Source: Grifola frondosa (Eukaryota > Basidiomycota > Agaricomycetes > Polyporales > Grifolaceae). From it: 64,000 nt of DNA. The stretch lies in the NCBI GenBank assembly GCA_001683735.1, contig LUGG01000002.1, forward strand, positions 558,001 through 622,000, in the 5' to 3' direction. The stretch's first letter is position 1. Every line of letters begins with the position of its first letter. The notes beneath the pieces are model-generated. The model was given only the letters and a program-made list of their open reading frames with translations, was not told the DNA's origin and made no database searches. The position numbers were made by a program, and so were the translations under genes. Positions 47,613-62,119 of this stretch are shown here, piece after piece.

Positions 47613-50600
47613 ATGTCTGCAGATGTGGAGGAGAGCCATCGCGACTCCGCCTCTTCCTTAGATTCAAGCAGTTTTGGTTACGAGAAGTCTATCAGTGAGC
47701 ACGCCCTCCCTGCCCTCTCTATCTCTCTCACCGCCTCATATCCAATCAAGGGACGAACCCTGATTATGACACCCAATCCTTCTCCTCTCAACGTCTCAGT
47801 CCCTTACCCGACTTCTTTGATCCCAACTATGATACCGATGCAACTTGGCTCGGTGAGTTTCTATACCCATTCCACTAACCTACTTCATCCAACCTCCTCG
47901 CAGAGGACGACTCGCCATACCCAGAGGTCCGCTCCGCCGTCGCAAATGTCGATGATCCCTTCATGCCTGTCTCTACTCTCCGCTCCTGGGTTCTTGGCAT
48001 ATGCTGGGCCATCATCCTCCCGGGCGTGAACGAGTTCTACTATTTTCGATACCCATCACTCATGGTCGGAGGCGTATGTACATCTCATGTGTTCTCCCAT
48101 TAATTCTTATCAATGCCACGTGATTCTCTCGCAGATCGTTGCACAACTGATGACCTTCCCTCTTGGTCGAGCATGGGCAAGATTCATGCCAAGAGTCAAA
48201 ATATTCGGTGTCTCTCTCAATCCCGGAGTGTTCACCATCAAGGAGCATGTGAGGCTTTCTTCGCATACGTCATAATCCTTCTTTTCACTCAATCCTCCTA
48301 GGTCCTGATCACTATCATGGCCGGTGTTGGAGCGCAAGCCGCCTACGCCGTAGGTTCAATTCATCCATCCACATTTCGGTTTGCTAATAATAGTTAATCA
48401 AGACCGAAATTATTGCCGTTCAGCGGGTGTGGTATCACCAGAAGTTCAACTTCATTTGTGAGTATTTTATTCGTACGGCACACCAGTGAATCAAATGATT
48501 TTAACTTATTTTCCAAGATCAATGGATGCTGGTCATGTCAACACAGGTGCAACCGATGCATTTCGAGTTTTATAAGATTTCTTACACAGTTTGCTACCAG
48601 CTCATCGGATTTTCTGTCGGCGGTTTGGCCCGGAGACTGGTGCTTCATCTCAAAGTATTGGTTGGCTTGATCTTTACTGACTACGTCGAGCTAGCTGGTC
48701 TCGCCAGCGTCTATGAGTGCGTCCGATTGATTCTTGTGATTCTACTATCTGACCATGCCCGTATCGTTCCATCAGTATGGCCTAGTACCCTCGTCGAATG
48801 CGCCCTCTTCAATACGCTGCATTCTCAAAGCTACGCCGGAATCGGGCAACACGACGGATTGAGCCGGGAGCGATTTTTCGTCTACGCGTTCCTCACCGCC
48901 GCACTTTGGTGTAGGGTTGTTTGTCCTTGTTCCCTTTGCGGTCTACTGAAGCCTCCATTACAGACATTGTTCCCGGCTACCTGTTCCAGGCTCTGAGGTA
49001 ATTCCTCGCGTGACCCCGCTTGGCTGCTCAACCTCCTTCTGACTATCGCTCTTATCAAAGTGTGTTCACTTGGGTAAGTCGCCGCAGTGTCGAATCTCTT
49101 AGCCGAATGGATATCTGCAACGACGTTACAGGGATGTTGGCTCGCGCCGAATAACCTAGTAAGTACCCTTACGACGCGTCTTTTCTACCCGGCTAAATAT
49201 CCTCTATATCCTAGAAAGTCAACGCATTATTTGGGTAAGATCGGTTAACTGGAACTTTTCCTCGCGTCCGGCGTTGAAGTTGCTTGCGTAGGTATCACAG
49301 CGGCATGGGCTTCTCGTTGCTATCGTTTGATTGGAACCAGATTGCCTTCATTGGAAGCCCGCTCGCCACGCCATGTACGCAGCACTCTTCCTGTCCTCAC
49401 ATGGCTTATTAACGACCTCTTCTTGTGTTCAGGGTGGGCGGAAGCCAACGTGATAGCCGGATTTCTTATCTTCTATTGTTAGTAACGTGTAGCTCTAGCT
49501 CCTGCGTTTCATTTCGCTCACACTGGTATCTCAGGGTTCTTGGCACCTCTGCTATATGTAGCTCTTATCTTCTTGTTTCCCCCGTCACGTGCTTATCTTT
49601 GTCGTAGTTCTTGAATGTGTGGTATAGCCAGTACATGCCGTGCGTTTACCGGTTCGCTTGCGGTGCAGTTGTGCTGAACCAGTTTTTTTTAGAATATCGG
49701 CAATAAGTGCATTCGACAATCAAGGTCACGCTTACTTGCACTGTTTGTGTAGGCTTCCGCGCTCATAACCGATGCTTCCTTCGCAGGCCAGACCTACAAT
49801 CTGACAAGAATTCTAAACGACGACGCGACCTTCAATGCAGAGGCTTACAAGGCTTACAGTCCCCTCTACCTCTCGTGCGTCCTGGCCGTTCACATTTATC
49901 CCGCGGAATGACATGACCGAACTGCAGGATGACCTTCGCGATATCGTACGGCCTGTCGTTTGCCTCTATAACGGCCACGATAGTCCACGCTCTGCTGTAC
50001 TTCAGGAAACCCATCAGCGTCCACCTGCACCGCTCACTAGGCGAGCAGCCGGATATCCACGCGCAGCTTATGGCGAAGTACCCTCAAGGTAAATAGCATC
50101 CCTCTGTTCCTTGACGTGAAGCTGACCATGACACGTCCGCAGTCCCTGAGTGGTGGTACGTAGTTGCTTCCGCTGATGTGCGCTCGCTGACTCGCACACA
50201 GGTATGCATGCATCCTAGGTAAGACATCCGAGTTTCTGGTTTGATCTACATAACGATTTACATGCCGCAGTTGTATCATCGTTGTTCGCTTGTCTGTGTA
50301 TCAAGCTGTGGCCGACGCAGATGACAATATGGGCGCTCATAGTCGCCTTGGTTATCGCTCTGGTATGCTCTTAGTTCATGTCAAGTTTCATCGGTGCTGA
50401 TGAATGCGCAAAGGTATATGTTGTCCCGATCGGTGCGTTCTTTCGTTATCGCGCTGCTGTGCGCATCACTTACATTATCGATGCTTGTCAGGTATGATCC
50501 AGGCGGTCACAAACCGACAGGTTGGTCTTAAGTGGGTACTAGTCACTGCTTCCATTTGGTCTTCGCCTTCATGCAATATCGCAGTGTGGTTACGGAACTT

Positions 50601-52261
50601 ATCATTGGATACATGCTCCCGGGGAGACCGGTTGCAATGATGATGTACGTCTTGTTTTTCTGCACACGTCTGCCACGCGATAACCTGAATATTCTATAGG
50701 TTCAAGGTAGTTAACTCTTCCGCGATAGATGATGGTCGATTTACTCATTCGTTCATTGTACGAAGACCTGGGGTTACATTGCTATGTCGCAAGGTAAGCC
50801 ATGCTCCTGAACACGCCCTACGTCAAGACTGACCGTCATTTGTATAGCCATGATCTTTACAGCTGACTTTAAGCTCGGGCACTACATGAAGATTCCGCCC
50901 AGACCGATGTTCTGGTGCCAGGTAGACTCGATCGCTGATACAGCGGAAAGGATCATATCTCATCCCAATTATCCCAGGTTGTCGCTACCATTATTGCGGG
51001 TACCGTGCAGCTTGGCGTAGAAACCTGGTAAGTCATGGGGCTTGCGTTCTTAGCGTTCGCGCTCAGCTAACGCGGCATTTGTAGGATGTTTTCAAGCATC
51101 CCGTGAGTTCTCTTCACCGTCGCAAGCACTCTATTATTCATCGAAGCCACAGAGACATGTGTCAGAAGGTACAGATCGACAAGTGAGTCCTCAATACTGA
51201 CGCCGTCGGACTTCTTTGACGTGTTTTCAGGTCCGGGTTCACCTGTCCCAATACTACGGTAAGTGCCCGCGTCCGCTTATGTTGTAAATCCCGTCTTATG
51301 CTACTTCATGAAGGTCTTTGCAACTGCATCAGTCGTTGTAAGTGATATCTAGAGTGTTGTTATGTGAGATGGATTCACCGCTCCATGTTCGCAGTTCGGG
51401 GTGATCGGTCCTACCTTGCAGTTCTCGAAAGGCACCTTGTATTAGTAAGTCTCCACTGTGATCTGCACCCACCTCCTCCTGCTGAAGCCTTTTCTAGTCG
51501 TACGTTACGCCTTTCAGCTGACCGTCTTGACGACGCGCTGACGCGGCGTGCTCGTCAGCGTTACTCTTTTTCTTTATCGTTGGCGCGGTCTGTCCGATTA
51601 TCGTGTGGCTTCTATCTAAGAGATATCCTGATTCGTGGTTAAATTATGTCAAGTAAGTCCCCCTTGCCTCTCTTCATTGAAGATCGTGCTAACGTCGATG
51701 AATGTAGTTTCCCGTGAGTGATTGCTTCACACGTTGCGACATTCGTTAACATGCGTTGCAGTCTTATGTTTACTGGCATCGGCCTCATCCCGCCTGCGAG
51801 CGCGGTGAACTATATTCCATGGGCGATCATTGGTTTCTTATTCCAGTACATCATACGACGGCGCTACTTCCCGTTCTGGGCAAAGTACAACTGTGCGTCT
51901 TGTATTGCCACGTCTTCCTCTGCCTGCCTCTAATCTCCGAGCGCAGATGTGTTGTCCGCTGCTCTGGACGCGGGTACTGCTGTATCGACCATTCTTGTGT
52001 ACTTCTGGTGCGTGCATCATCCGCGCTGCTTGCCGTTGCTTTGTCGCTGACGCAAACTGCAAGCTTACAATACCCGATGAACGGGCTCATCGGTCAACAT
52101 ACGATCCAACAGTGGTGGGGGAATACAGTCTTCAAGAACACCAAGGATTGGGCGGCTGCGCCGCTGCAAACCCCCGTAAACGGGGTGCCTTTCGGGTCAG
52201 TGGGACATTCTCTCCCGATCACAGTCAACTGAATCACCGTTGCAGACCGCAAACTTGGTAG
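47613..52261 (+). CDS. OPT-family oligopeptide transporter
   Basis: OPT proteins import small peptides with protons at the plasma membrane. The start MSADVEESHRDSASS is cytosolic. Then SPYPEVRSAVANVDDPFMP, STLRSWVLGICWAIILPGVN, FGVSLNPGVFTIKEH with the family NPG motif, and AGVGAQAAYA. FNTLHSQSYAG, RERFFVYAFLTAALW, NWNQIAFIGSPLATP, WAEANVIAGFLI, FNAEAYKAYSPLYLS, GMIQAVTNRQVGLN and ALPGRPVAMMM follow. FKLGHYMKIPPRPMFWCQVVATIIAGTVQLGVETWMF carries the family KIPPR motif, with further pieces GLIPPASAVNYIPWAIIGFLFQYIIRRRYFPFWAKYNYV and MNGLIGQHTIQQWWGNTVF. About 20 introns of ~50 bases split it, some exons being under 30 bases. About 770 residues are expected, ending FGPQTW at 52261. Confidence 0.9.
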
Positions 52262-52477
52262 AGTTGTTTGTTGTATCACTTAGATATCTATCTTGCTGTC
52301 ATCTGCTATCGATATTTTTGGGACTTTTGAAACTTTGTGCTTTGAGGTGACATGTGGGTGTAAGATAGCAAGCCTAAGTGCAGAGGGTGTACAATTACAT
52401 AGAGCAGTTGTGCAGTACATCACTGAGGTGGTTGTCGGACACCCTCAATGTAAAATTGCAATAAATAAACTGCATTT

Positions 52478-52645
52478 CCGAGTACTGCATTGCATTTCCA
52501 AGGGCACAAGGAGTTTTGTGTGAGTCTCACATGTGTCCAAGTTGAACTTCATCTCATTGTCAGAGAGATGGGTCCTTCATTCCCCATTTCTTATGTTTGC
52601 ATTGTAGTGGGACTGAGGCAAGAAGTTGTTAGGCCCACTTGCATC
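52478..52645. repeat. Dispersed repeat copy B, LTR-like
   Basis: This copy matches 23545-23725. Just upstream are TGTCGGACACCC (52433) and AATAAATAAAC, which could be an LTR start and polyadenylation signal. It lies in the AT-rich patch right after the OPT gene. A full element is not visible. Confidence 0.55.
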
Positions 52646-52935
52646 TTAGCTTGGTGCTATTGATCTGTGTTTTCCGTTTTGAAGTTCACACGGTAGCCAT
52701 TCCTTAATTCTCGAAATTAATAGCAAACACAATAGAATCAAGTGATATAACACTAAATACAATTTGAAATTGCTATGCTCCATCACTTTTTTGTCATGCA
52801 CACTGATAGATTCAAGAGAACAAATTGCAATGGTGAAAGTGCATTTACTCAGAAATATAAGGATATGGAAGAAGTGGAGCAGTAAATGGAGGGGGCATCA
52901 GCTCTGAAGGCTGGGGTGAATGTGATGAATAAGAG

Positions 52936-53454
52936 TCAAAAAAGCTGGGTAGCATTACCTACCACAAAACTCGACATTGATGATTGTGAATTGTTCACAA
53001 TTTCTTCAATCCATGCTACAATTTGTGTTACATTAACATTGAGTGCCTTAGCCCAGGCCATAAGCGTGAGATAGTCCGGGTTGGGGTTAAATTTCAGCCA
53101 TTCCGAGAGATATCCCATATTAATGTTTGTGGGAACTTGATAAAATAAGTATTAAATAAATGACAAATATGCAAATTACTTACTATTGAGATCCATTTTG
53201 CTTTTTTGCCTTTGTACAAGCCAATGTTGAAGATTCTTATAGGTGTAGTGTTCACATCCAGACTGCACAACAATTATTGCATGAAGAGCTTTCAGCTCTT
53301 CTTTTGTAGGGTTTGAATTTGCCACAAAGAAATCTAGCAAATATCAGCTTAAGTAACCTTCCATATTTGGGTGATACATACCATTTCTCAGCCTCCGACC
53401 TACTTCCGACAGCTGCCGACGTTTGATGCTACTACTAGTACTAGGAGAATCCAT
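52936..53454 (-). CDS. Small homeodomain-like protein
   Basis: Three exons with consensus introns (about 53380-53334 and 53189-53142). The start is MDSPSTSSSIKRRQLSEVGR (53454). Residues about 10-70 read SEVGRRLRNDFFVANSNPTKEELKALHAI...YKNLQHWLVQRQKSK, the three-helix layout of a homeodomain. Helix 3 has WLVQRQ where WFxNxR is usual, so the DNA-contacting Asn51 and Arg53 positions are both Gln. A second helical segment follows: MGYLSEWLKFNPNPDYLTLMAWAKALNVNVTQIVAWIEEIV, a half homeodomain-like repeat. The frame is fully open. It lies alone in a repeat patch. The relation to mating-type HD proteins is not supported by the neighbours. Confidence 0.5.
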
Positions 53455-53709
53455 ATAGTGATAGAATGCTTGAATTTGGAGTGAAGGGCTTCGGAGTAGG
53501 CTCAGAAGATATTTTGCTTGACACTTTATGCTTATATCGGGTTTTGAGTAGCTTTGGCATTGTATTCCATCACCTTTTAAATATAATTATGTAAGCCTAA
53601 TAGACAAGATTACTCAAAGAAGTAGGCTTTATGCCTTTTTTTGGGAGAACCATGGGAAAACAGGTGGGGCTGACTTCTCATGTTCTCCTTCCGTTGTTCT
53701 CTTACGAAA

Positions 53710-53804
53710 CATGGTGAGATGGCTCACCATGCCAAAGCCTGGAGCTTGACATGCATCTGGATATGTTCTCTGACTCTGAGAATGCAGGGTCAGAGAGCAT
53801 ATCC
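53710..53804. repeat. Two adjacent hairpins
   Basis: CATGGTGAG (53710-53718) pairs with CTCACCATG (53723-53731). GGATATGTTCTCTGAC (53759-53774) pairs with GTCAGAGAGCATATCC (53789-53804) with one mismatch. Neither lies in a supported gene. Confidence 0.7.
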
Positions 53805-54109
53805 TGAGGTAAAACTCAGGACCCTGCTCTCTTCGCCTAACATTCCCGTTATTATCATGTTTGTATGGCATTCTTATGGACAATGGCAAAGACACATGAA
53901 TTGCGCCCATTGTGCATGATGTAGGTCACTTGACAGATTCCTTAATCTCTGTAGTACTCACAAGTTCAAGCAAGCAGCAATACATTACTAATGCAACTCA
54001 GATATTATGTTTTAGCCAGGTATTGTCGAGTCTCATGTAGGACCCACTAGCACTCAATAGTACCAACAAATCATTATCATTCACTGCAGCTTCTGTAATA
54101 CTCCATACT

Positions 54110-54601
54110 AGTAATCACCACAATGCATACAATACCATTCACAGATGAACATCAGGGATGCAGGCCGCATATAAGAGACCAAACATGGAATATGAGTTGG
54201 CAGAAGTAAGTCAAGGTGCAGAAAGCACGGTCCGGGTGTGTGCGCGACGAACCCCCACAAGTACATCGAGAGGGAAGGTGCACATAGAATGTCCATGCCA
54301 GCTGGTGCGCGCTGAAGGCCGACATAGCGCGAAAGACAGGATCCGCGTCGTCGAACGTAATGGAGAACGTTCACACGAGGCAAGCAAGGTCACGAGCAAG
54401 GTCAGGGCGAATGGCGAGGGTGTTCACCACGGAGAGGTTCCGAGCAGAGGCGGAGGCAGAGAGGTGGCGGCAGAGAAGACGCGTCGCACTCGGAGTGATA
54501 GCTGTGCAGGTGCGCACGGTGGAGGCGAGAGTCGGGAAGTGAGGAGCGAGGGGATCTAGAATGGCGTCCAGGAGCTCTGTCGGAAGGGCTGTGAGTGTCA
54601 T
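54110..54601 (-). pseudogene. F-box-like protein, C-terminus truncated
   Basis: The start MTLTALPTELLDAILDPLAP (54601) is a typical F-box N-terminus (LP.ELL..IL). TCTAITPSATRLLCRHLS, VVNTLAIRPDLARDLACLV, TFDDADPVFRAMSA and, in a shifted frame, FLHLDLLLPTHIPCLVSYMRPASLMF follow. This is the beginning of the repeated part of fungal F-box proteins. The reading stops near 54110 where the repeat patch starts, so most of the C-terminal half is missing. One to two one-base losses also occur. Confidence 0.45.
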
Positions 54602-54649
54602 TTTTATGCAACGCCAGAGTGAAGTTGAAGAAAGGCTGGCGGTGTTGCT

Positions 54650-55340
54650 CTCATGTGCGCACTCACCATGGGATGCCGTCTTCGTGAGCGGCACATCGGA
54701 GAGTGCGGAACGCGAGGGTGTGGAGATGGCGTCGAGATTGGAATGGTCTTAAGGGCCATGCAGACTCTCTGTGAGAGTCCCGGTGTAGATGCAGGCGAAC
54801 GCAAACAGCGCACAGCGAGATTCCGAGCCTCTGCGAGAGCGAGTTAGACCACTTTGGGCCGCTGCATAAGAAGGTAGAGGAAAAAGCGCAGTGCCAGAGA
54901 AACACATCGGTCATGGAGCAAATGAATGGACGCGAGTCAAAGGTGAGTGGGAGGGAGGGAGACGTACATACGCCAGATGCGAAGCCGAGGAGGAGCCCAA
55001 CAACGATGACACCCAGGGGCATCGTTGCGCCGAACTTCATCGCGGGCGCAGTGCTCTTCGACATGATGGATAGCACTGCACTTCTTCTGTATCCATCGTC
55101 GGCCTGCGGAAGGTGGAGCAGGAGCATTACACGTCTGTGGAAGCAGTGTCGAGGTGCGTGGCATGGTCACCGTCCGCCGCAGATTGCGATAAAGTCCAGA
55201 AAAGATCCTACGCATGGTTTTCGTCGCAGGAGGCACAGCCAGAGCTTGCAGAGATTGCAAATTTCATTCTTGCGGCCTGCAGTTTCAGCTGCTGGTTCAG
55301 CGTGACGATTCATCATGGTGAAAACAGAGTTGAAGTGGGA
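54650..55340 (-). other. Possible small minus-strand gene with one membrane segment
   Basis: Minus-strand sequence around 55055-54985 encodes MKFGATMPLGVIVVGLLLGF, a convincing transmembrane helix, followed by a GT donor. Pieces upstream (for example 55340-55200) and downstream do not join in a clear frame. No family is recognised. Confidence 0.25.
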
Positions 55341-55549
55341 GGCAAAGACACGAGACATCCGATCGTGTAGACGCGCTACCCACGGACCTAAGCACTCAAC
55401 GAATGCGGGGTAGCAGCCACGGCGGGCATGCTGACACTCGGAGTACAGCTACACTACTATCGATGCTATCTATACTAGAGTCTTTAGTGAGGTATGTCTT
55501 GCAAATAGGGCTTTCATGATGATATACAGGTGATGAATGCTATATTATA

Positions 55550-56898
55550 CTACACTCGTACGAGGACACCCATATACACTATCTGGCTCATGGCGACGAG
55601 AAACAGGAATGTGATGCGCCGCGAGCGCTGTGATGGGTTGTTCACGGGTGCAGCTGTGGCCGAGGCATCTGGGAGAACCATAGATCGAAGCGAGCGCAAC
55701 TACCACAAGACGAAATGAGCGGAAATGCTATGTACAAGGCCAGATTGTACTCACTAGGAAAAACGCAGTGGCAAGGAACGTGTATACGAAGATGACGAGA
55801 TATAACGTTCTTCCGAAATTGAGTAGACCAGCTATGAGCGTGACAATGACCCTGACGGCAGATGAGACAATGAGAATTGGAGCGACACCAAGATAATGGT
55901 ACTTACCCGACGAACTTGTATCCATCGTAGGCCATGAGATCTAACACTTGACTTGACATACCTCCCTATAAGACCTCACATGAATACACTGCAGCGACAG
56001 AGCTCGAAGAGCTGCTTACCGGGATATTCAAGAAGTAACAACCTGATTTTACAAAAAAGAAGTCGAGCAAGACTACCGCAAGCGCTTTTGAGGCCGTTAC
56101 GCCAAGGATTTCCGGATGAAATCTTGCATGGAGCCCAGAGTGGAGGCCGGCAAGAAGGATATACGTCACAAGGGCCATCACTAATGAGGACGGCGGAAAT
56201 CGAACAATATGAGATGCGCAGTGAGCTGTAATTTCATTTCGCAGGACGTACGGGGAATATATAAATCAGGAGAATTGATATCGTCACGCGGTGGTTGCCA
56301 TTCTGATTGTCCGTTCTCCATGCGCTGGACTCTACGCGCCCAAGGCTTGTGCCGCCACGGGAAAACCAGGAGACGCAGCTTCTTTATAACATAGGAGTTA
56401 GACACGTTGAAGTGATGTTTAAGCACAGAAGCGGGCATGAATCCACCAAGCTAACAGAATAGGAAGTCAATGAGAGCGAGCAAGACAGGAATAGAATGCG
56501 CGTACGTTCTTCTGCACGTAGTCCTGACCGGCAGCAACTGCACTCTGCCCCAGCTGCATACCAAACGCGGCCGTAGCGTTATCAAGACCCCATGCGGAGA
56601 AATCTACGGGTGCCGTAGGATTCATCTGCGCATGGGGTTGATTGCGCACGGTAGGTTGCCTTGGCGGAGAGCTCATGGGCTGATAACCTGTAGATGCATA
56701 GGAAGAGGAAATATGACTAGCATGTCCAGGTCCCGGAATGGGCTGGGTAAAGGACTGCTGGACCGGAGGAGAGCTGGTATAGCGTTGGTAACCCTGCGGA
56801 GAGACGGGTGTGGATGGTGGTTCTGGGATGTAGGCAGGATGAGTGGGGACCGGATGCTGAAGTGGGGGAGGACTCCTGGTATTAGTGTAGTAGGACAT
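55550..56898 (-). CDS. YIF1: YIF1-family ER-Golgi trafficking protein
   Basis: YIF1 works with YIP1 and Rab GTPases in COPII vesicle transport. The start MSYYTNTRSPPPLQHP (56898) opens a Pro/Ser/Gln-rich cytosolic region. WGLDNATAAFGMQLGQSAVAAGQDYVQKN follows, then after an intron VLKHHFNVSNSYVIKKLRLLVFPWRHKPW, the signature YIF1 block. Next are DDINSPDLYIP, membrane helices ALVTYILLAGLHSGL, ASKALAVVLLDFFFVKSGCYFL, YKFVG, VIVTLIAGLLNFGRTLYLVIFVYTFLATAFFL, and the end SQIVYMGVLVRV (stop 55550-55552). Exons are joined by five or so short introns. The promoter is shared with the sphingolipid methyltransferase on the other strand (304 bp). Confidence 0.85.
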
Positions 56899-57201
56899 GG
56901 TAGGAAGGAGGGAGAGATGGCTGGAGAACGTGTGAGACGAAACAAGATGTGGACGCGCGCAGTGGACGTGTACGGCACGTGATTGATGCTAAATAGAGGC
57001 AAATAGCAGGGATGCTTAAAAAGGAAATGGGAGGGACTAGGCGCACGATGCCTAGTGGAGAAGTTTGGTTCGTCCTCGTCCCAAGATTCGCTGGCGACGC
57101 GCACCACTCGCTGGCACACACACTCCGACCGCATACAGCCGCAGAGCGCAGCCGCAGACATTTAGCCCATGTCCCGGTCAGTCCCCTCTTCTCTCCACCA
57201 C

Positions 57202-59221
57202 ATGTCGTCCTACTCTGTCCACGTCACGGACACCCCCGCCATAAAAAAGCGCCTCTTATCGGTCTCGCAGAGGGCAATGGCAACTTCAACAACTACCATC
57301 TCGCAGGCCTCGTCCTAGGCATCCCATGGGTTCTGAAACGCTTGCTGCCGATCGTGCAATATGGCGGCTTCAAGACCTATGTCTTCTTGGTCCTCGTATT
57401 CGGCCTACCCATCACCGTCGCTTACTGGACTCTGATGAGCATATACGGGCCGCGCAAGAATCTCAAGGTCCAACTTCCTGGCAGGAATATCGAGGAGTAC
57501 ATCGAGATCAGGGATCCCGAGTTGAAGGCCAAGTACTCTGGAAAAGAGAAGATCCCCATGCAAGTATTCCACGACGCGTATTTTGAAAACAAGATCGACT
57601 TCAAGGGTAAGCTGACCTTCTCTCGACGTGTAATGACGCGTTTTGACCCCTTTGGCACGCGTCTTTAGGTGATGTGCTTGACATTCTGGAACAACGTCAC
57701 GACTGGGCCAAGATGATCTTCACCCCCGAGCTCTTCAAATACGTCTTGACACAAATGCTTCCGGAAGTCATTAAGCACTCCAAGAGCCAAGATGAGGAGC
57801 AGGTTCGTGACCACTATGATCGTACGCATTGTTCTATCTCTCTTCTTGGCTGGCTCTTACTCGCGTTCAAAGGTGGCGATGATTTCTATAGCTGGTACGT
57901 TTCACTACAGACTGCAATCGCAAGTACATTATTCATCGGTTCTCGCATCATGGTCCAGGTTCCTCGGTCCTCGTATGGTTTATACTTCTGGTATTGTGAC
58001 GTCATTAACAGAGGAGGAGTCCCTTGAACAACTTCAGGATAACAAGCTCACCGTAGTCTGCGAAAAGGTCTGTGGCGGATTCACGTTACTATGATCGCCC
58101 AGCCGTTCTGATCCACCACCTTCCAGCTGAACCTTCAACCCGATGACCGTCTTCTCGATGTTGGTTGCGGCTGGGGAACTCTTTGCGCATTTGCCCACAA
58201 AAATTATGGCTGTGACGTGACTGGGATTACCCTCGGAAAGAATCAGACGAAGTTTGGCAACGACAGGATCCAGGAAAACGTTAGTTGTCCTCTATGACCA
58301 CGTCTACATGCAATTATTGACAATAGTGTTTCCAGGGTGGTGACCCTTCCAAGGCGAGAGTTCTTTGTCTGGACTACAGGGAGATCCCCGGAGGCAAGGG
58401 CGCCTACACGAAAATCGTCAGCTTGGAGATGGCTGAAGTAAGCTTTCACTCTTCTTATACGATTGGCCGCAGTTTGACTATGTTACGCGTAGCATGTTGG
58501 CATCCGTCGTTACCAGGCGTTCCTCAGGCAGATGTATGACCTTTTGGACGATGACGGCATCTTTGTCCTGCAGGTCGCTGGTATCCGACCACATTGGCAG
58601 TACGAGGATCTCATCTGGTATGATAGCACGTCCTCGTGCCAGCTGTGATCTTGAATACGAGTGTATCTTACAGGGGCCTGTTCATGAACAAGTACATCTT
58701 CCCTGGTGCGGACGCCTCGTGCTCGCTTGGTTGGGTCATAAACCAGGTCGAAGCTGCCGGGTTCGAGGTGAAGAATATCGACGTGCTTGGTGTACACTAC
58801 AGTGCGACCATCTGGCGGTGGTACAAAAACTGGATCTCGAACAAGGACAAGGTCATTGAGGCCTACGGCGAGCGGTGAGTCGCCACGCGCTTGCATGGGC
58901 AACTCTGGCTGAAGTTGTCATATCTAGGTGGTATCGGATCTGGGTGTTCTTCCTCGCCTATTCAACTATCATCAGTCGGTCAGTAGAGCCGTGCGCTTCC
59001 AGAGTCTCGCCGGAATGCTGATTCTTTTGCGCGTAATAGGCAAGGAGGCGCTTCTGTGTTCCAGATCACGCTGCACAAGAACTTGAACGCGTACCCCAGG
59101 ATTTTGGGCGTCGAGAATCACGCGTCTATCCATGTTACCCCGTCGAGAACGATCTCGTGCGTCACTTCACACCATTCTTTTACATATAAGCTCATCTTTT
59201 CCTGCCAGGCCTATCGTTTGA
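57202..59221 (+). CDS. Sphingolipid C9-methyltransferase
   Basis: This is the fungal enzyme that adds the C9 methyl branch to the glucosylceramide base using SAM. The start MSSYSVHVTDTPAIKK is followed by a frame break at the A6 run 57243-57248; one more A gives KKAPLIGLAEGNGNFNNYHLAG. Two N-terminal helices follow (LAGLVLGIPWVLKRLL, YVFLVLVFGLPITVAYW). RDHYDRGDDFYSWFLGPRMVYTSGI spans two introns. LNLQPDDRLLDVGCGWGTLCAFA is the SAM motif, then GCDVTGITLGKNQ, VLCLDYREIP, KIVSLEMAEHVG, FVLQVAGIRPHWQYEDLIWGLFMNKYIFPGADAS and VLGVHYSATIWRWYKNW. The best end uses donor GTGCGT at 59159 and gives TISPIV with stop 59219-59221. Confidence 0.88.
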
Positions 59222-59510
59222 TTTTAAACGATTTAACGATCTCGCGATTACTATAGCGAATGCAATGTTGTTATACCCAATTGAATATTGACTGGACTTC
59301 TAAATCCGAACCTCAATCATAATATTCAGACGGCATGAGACGTCGTCCAGCCCCGTCGAACCAGATGAGTCATCGACCGGAAATCAACGTCACAACTTTA
59401 TATAAGAACTTTAAATAACAGCAATGAGTAGCCTGTTGAGCTGCCCGTCCGTCCCACGCATAAAGACAGAATATCACGTCCGCTAACTGCAAAACCTCAC
59501 AAGGTCAAGC

Positions 59511-61737
<2,227 letters not shown>

Positions 61738-62119
61738 CTTGGATGACTGGGGCTGGCACCTGTGTCAGAGGTGTCGGACTATCGTGTATTTAAGTCAACA
61801 GGCAGTTTCTCGACATAAAAGCACCATACCGGCATTAAACACGTACGAGAAACTAGCCAAGTTGGCGATGGACTCACCGGGCTTTGCAGATGAGGTACGA
61901 GCCACCATAATACCGATGTAAGTGTCACGAAAGCTTCTGCGACATGCCTAAACTGGTTGATATCAGGCTTGCAATGACATCCATCTGCTCATTCTATAAC
62001 CGAAGATGCCATGTTGCTGTTTGCCGAATGGCAACTGAATGCAGCCACTGTCTGTCAGAACTTTCCCTTCGACTCATGAGATAGTAGGACAGGCTCTTTT
62101 GCATCGAACGACATTTATG
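61738..62119. other. Intergenic, nothing recognised
   Basis: A 116-codon plus-strand frame (61571-61921) overlaps the esterase 5' end antisense and has no motif. No repeat seen. Confidence 0.35.

Noticed and set aside
52936..53454. Mating-type HD gene
   Set aside because: Single small gene with altered helix 3, no HD1/HD2 partner and no MIP-like neighbour.
54913..55305. 130-codon plus-strand frame
   Set aside because: Antisense to a possible membrane-segment gene, Arg/Ser-rich and motif-free; likely a shadow frame.
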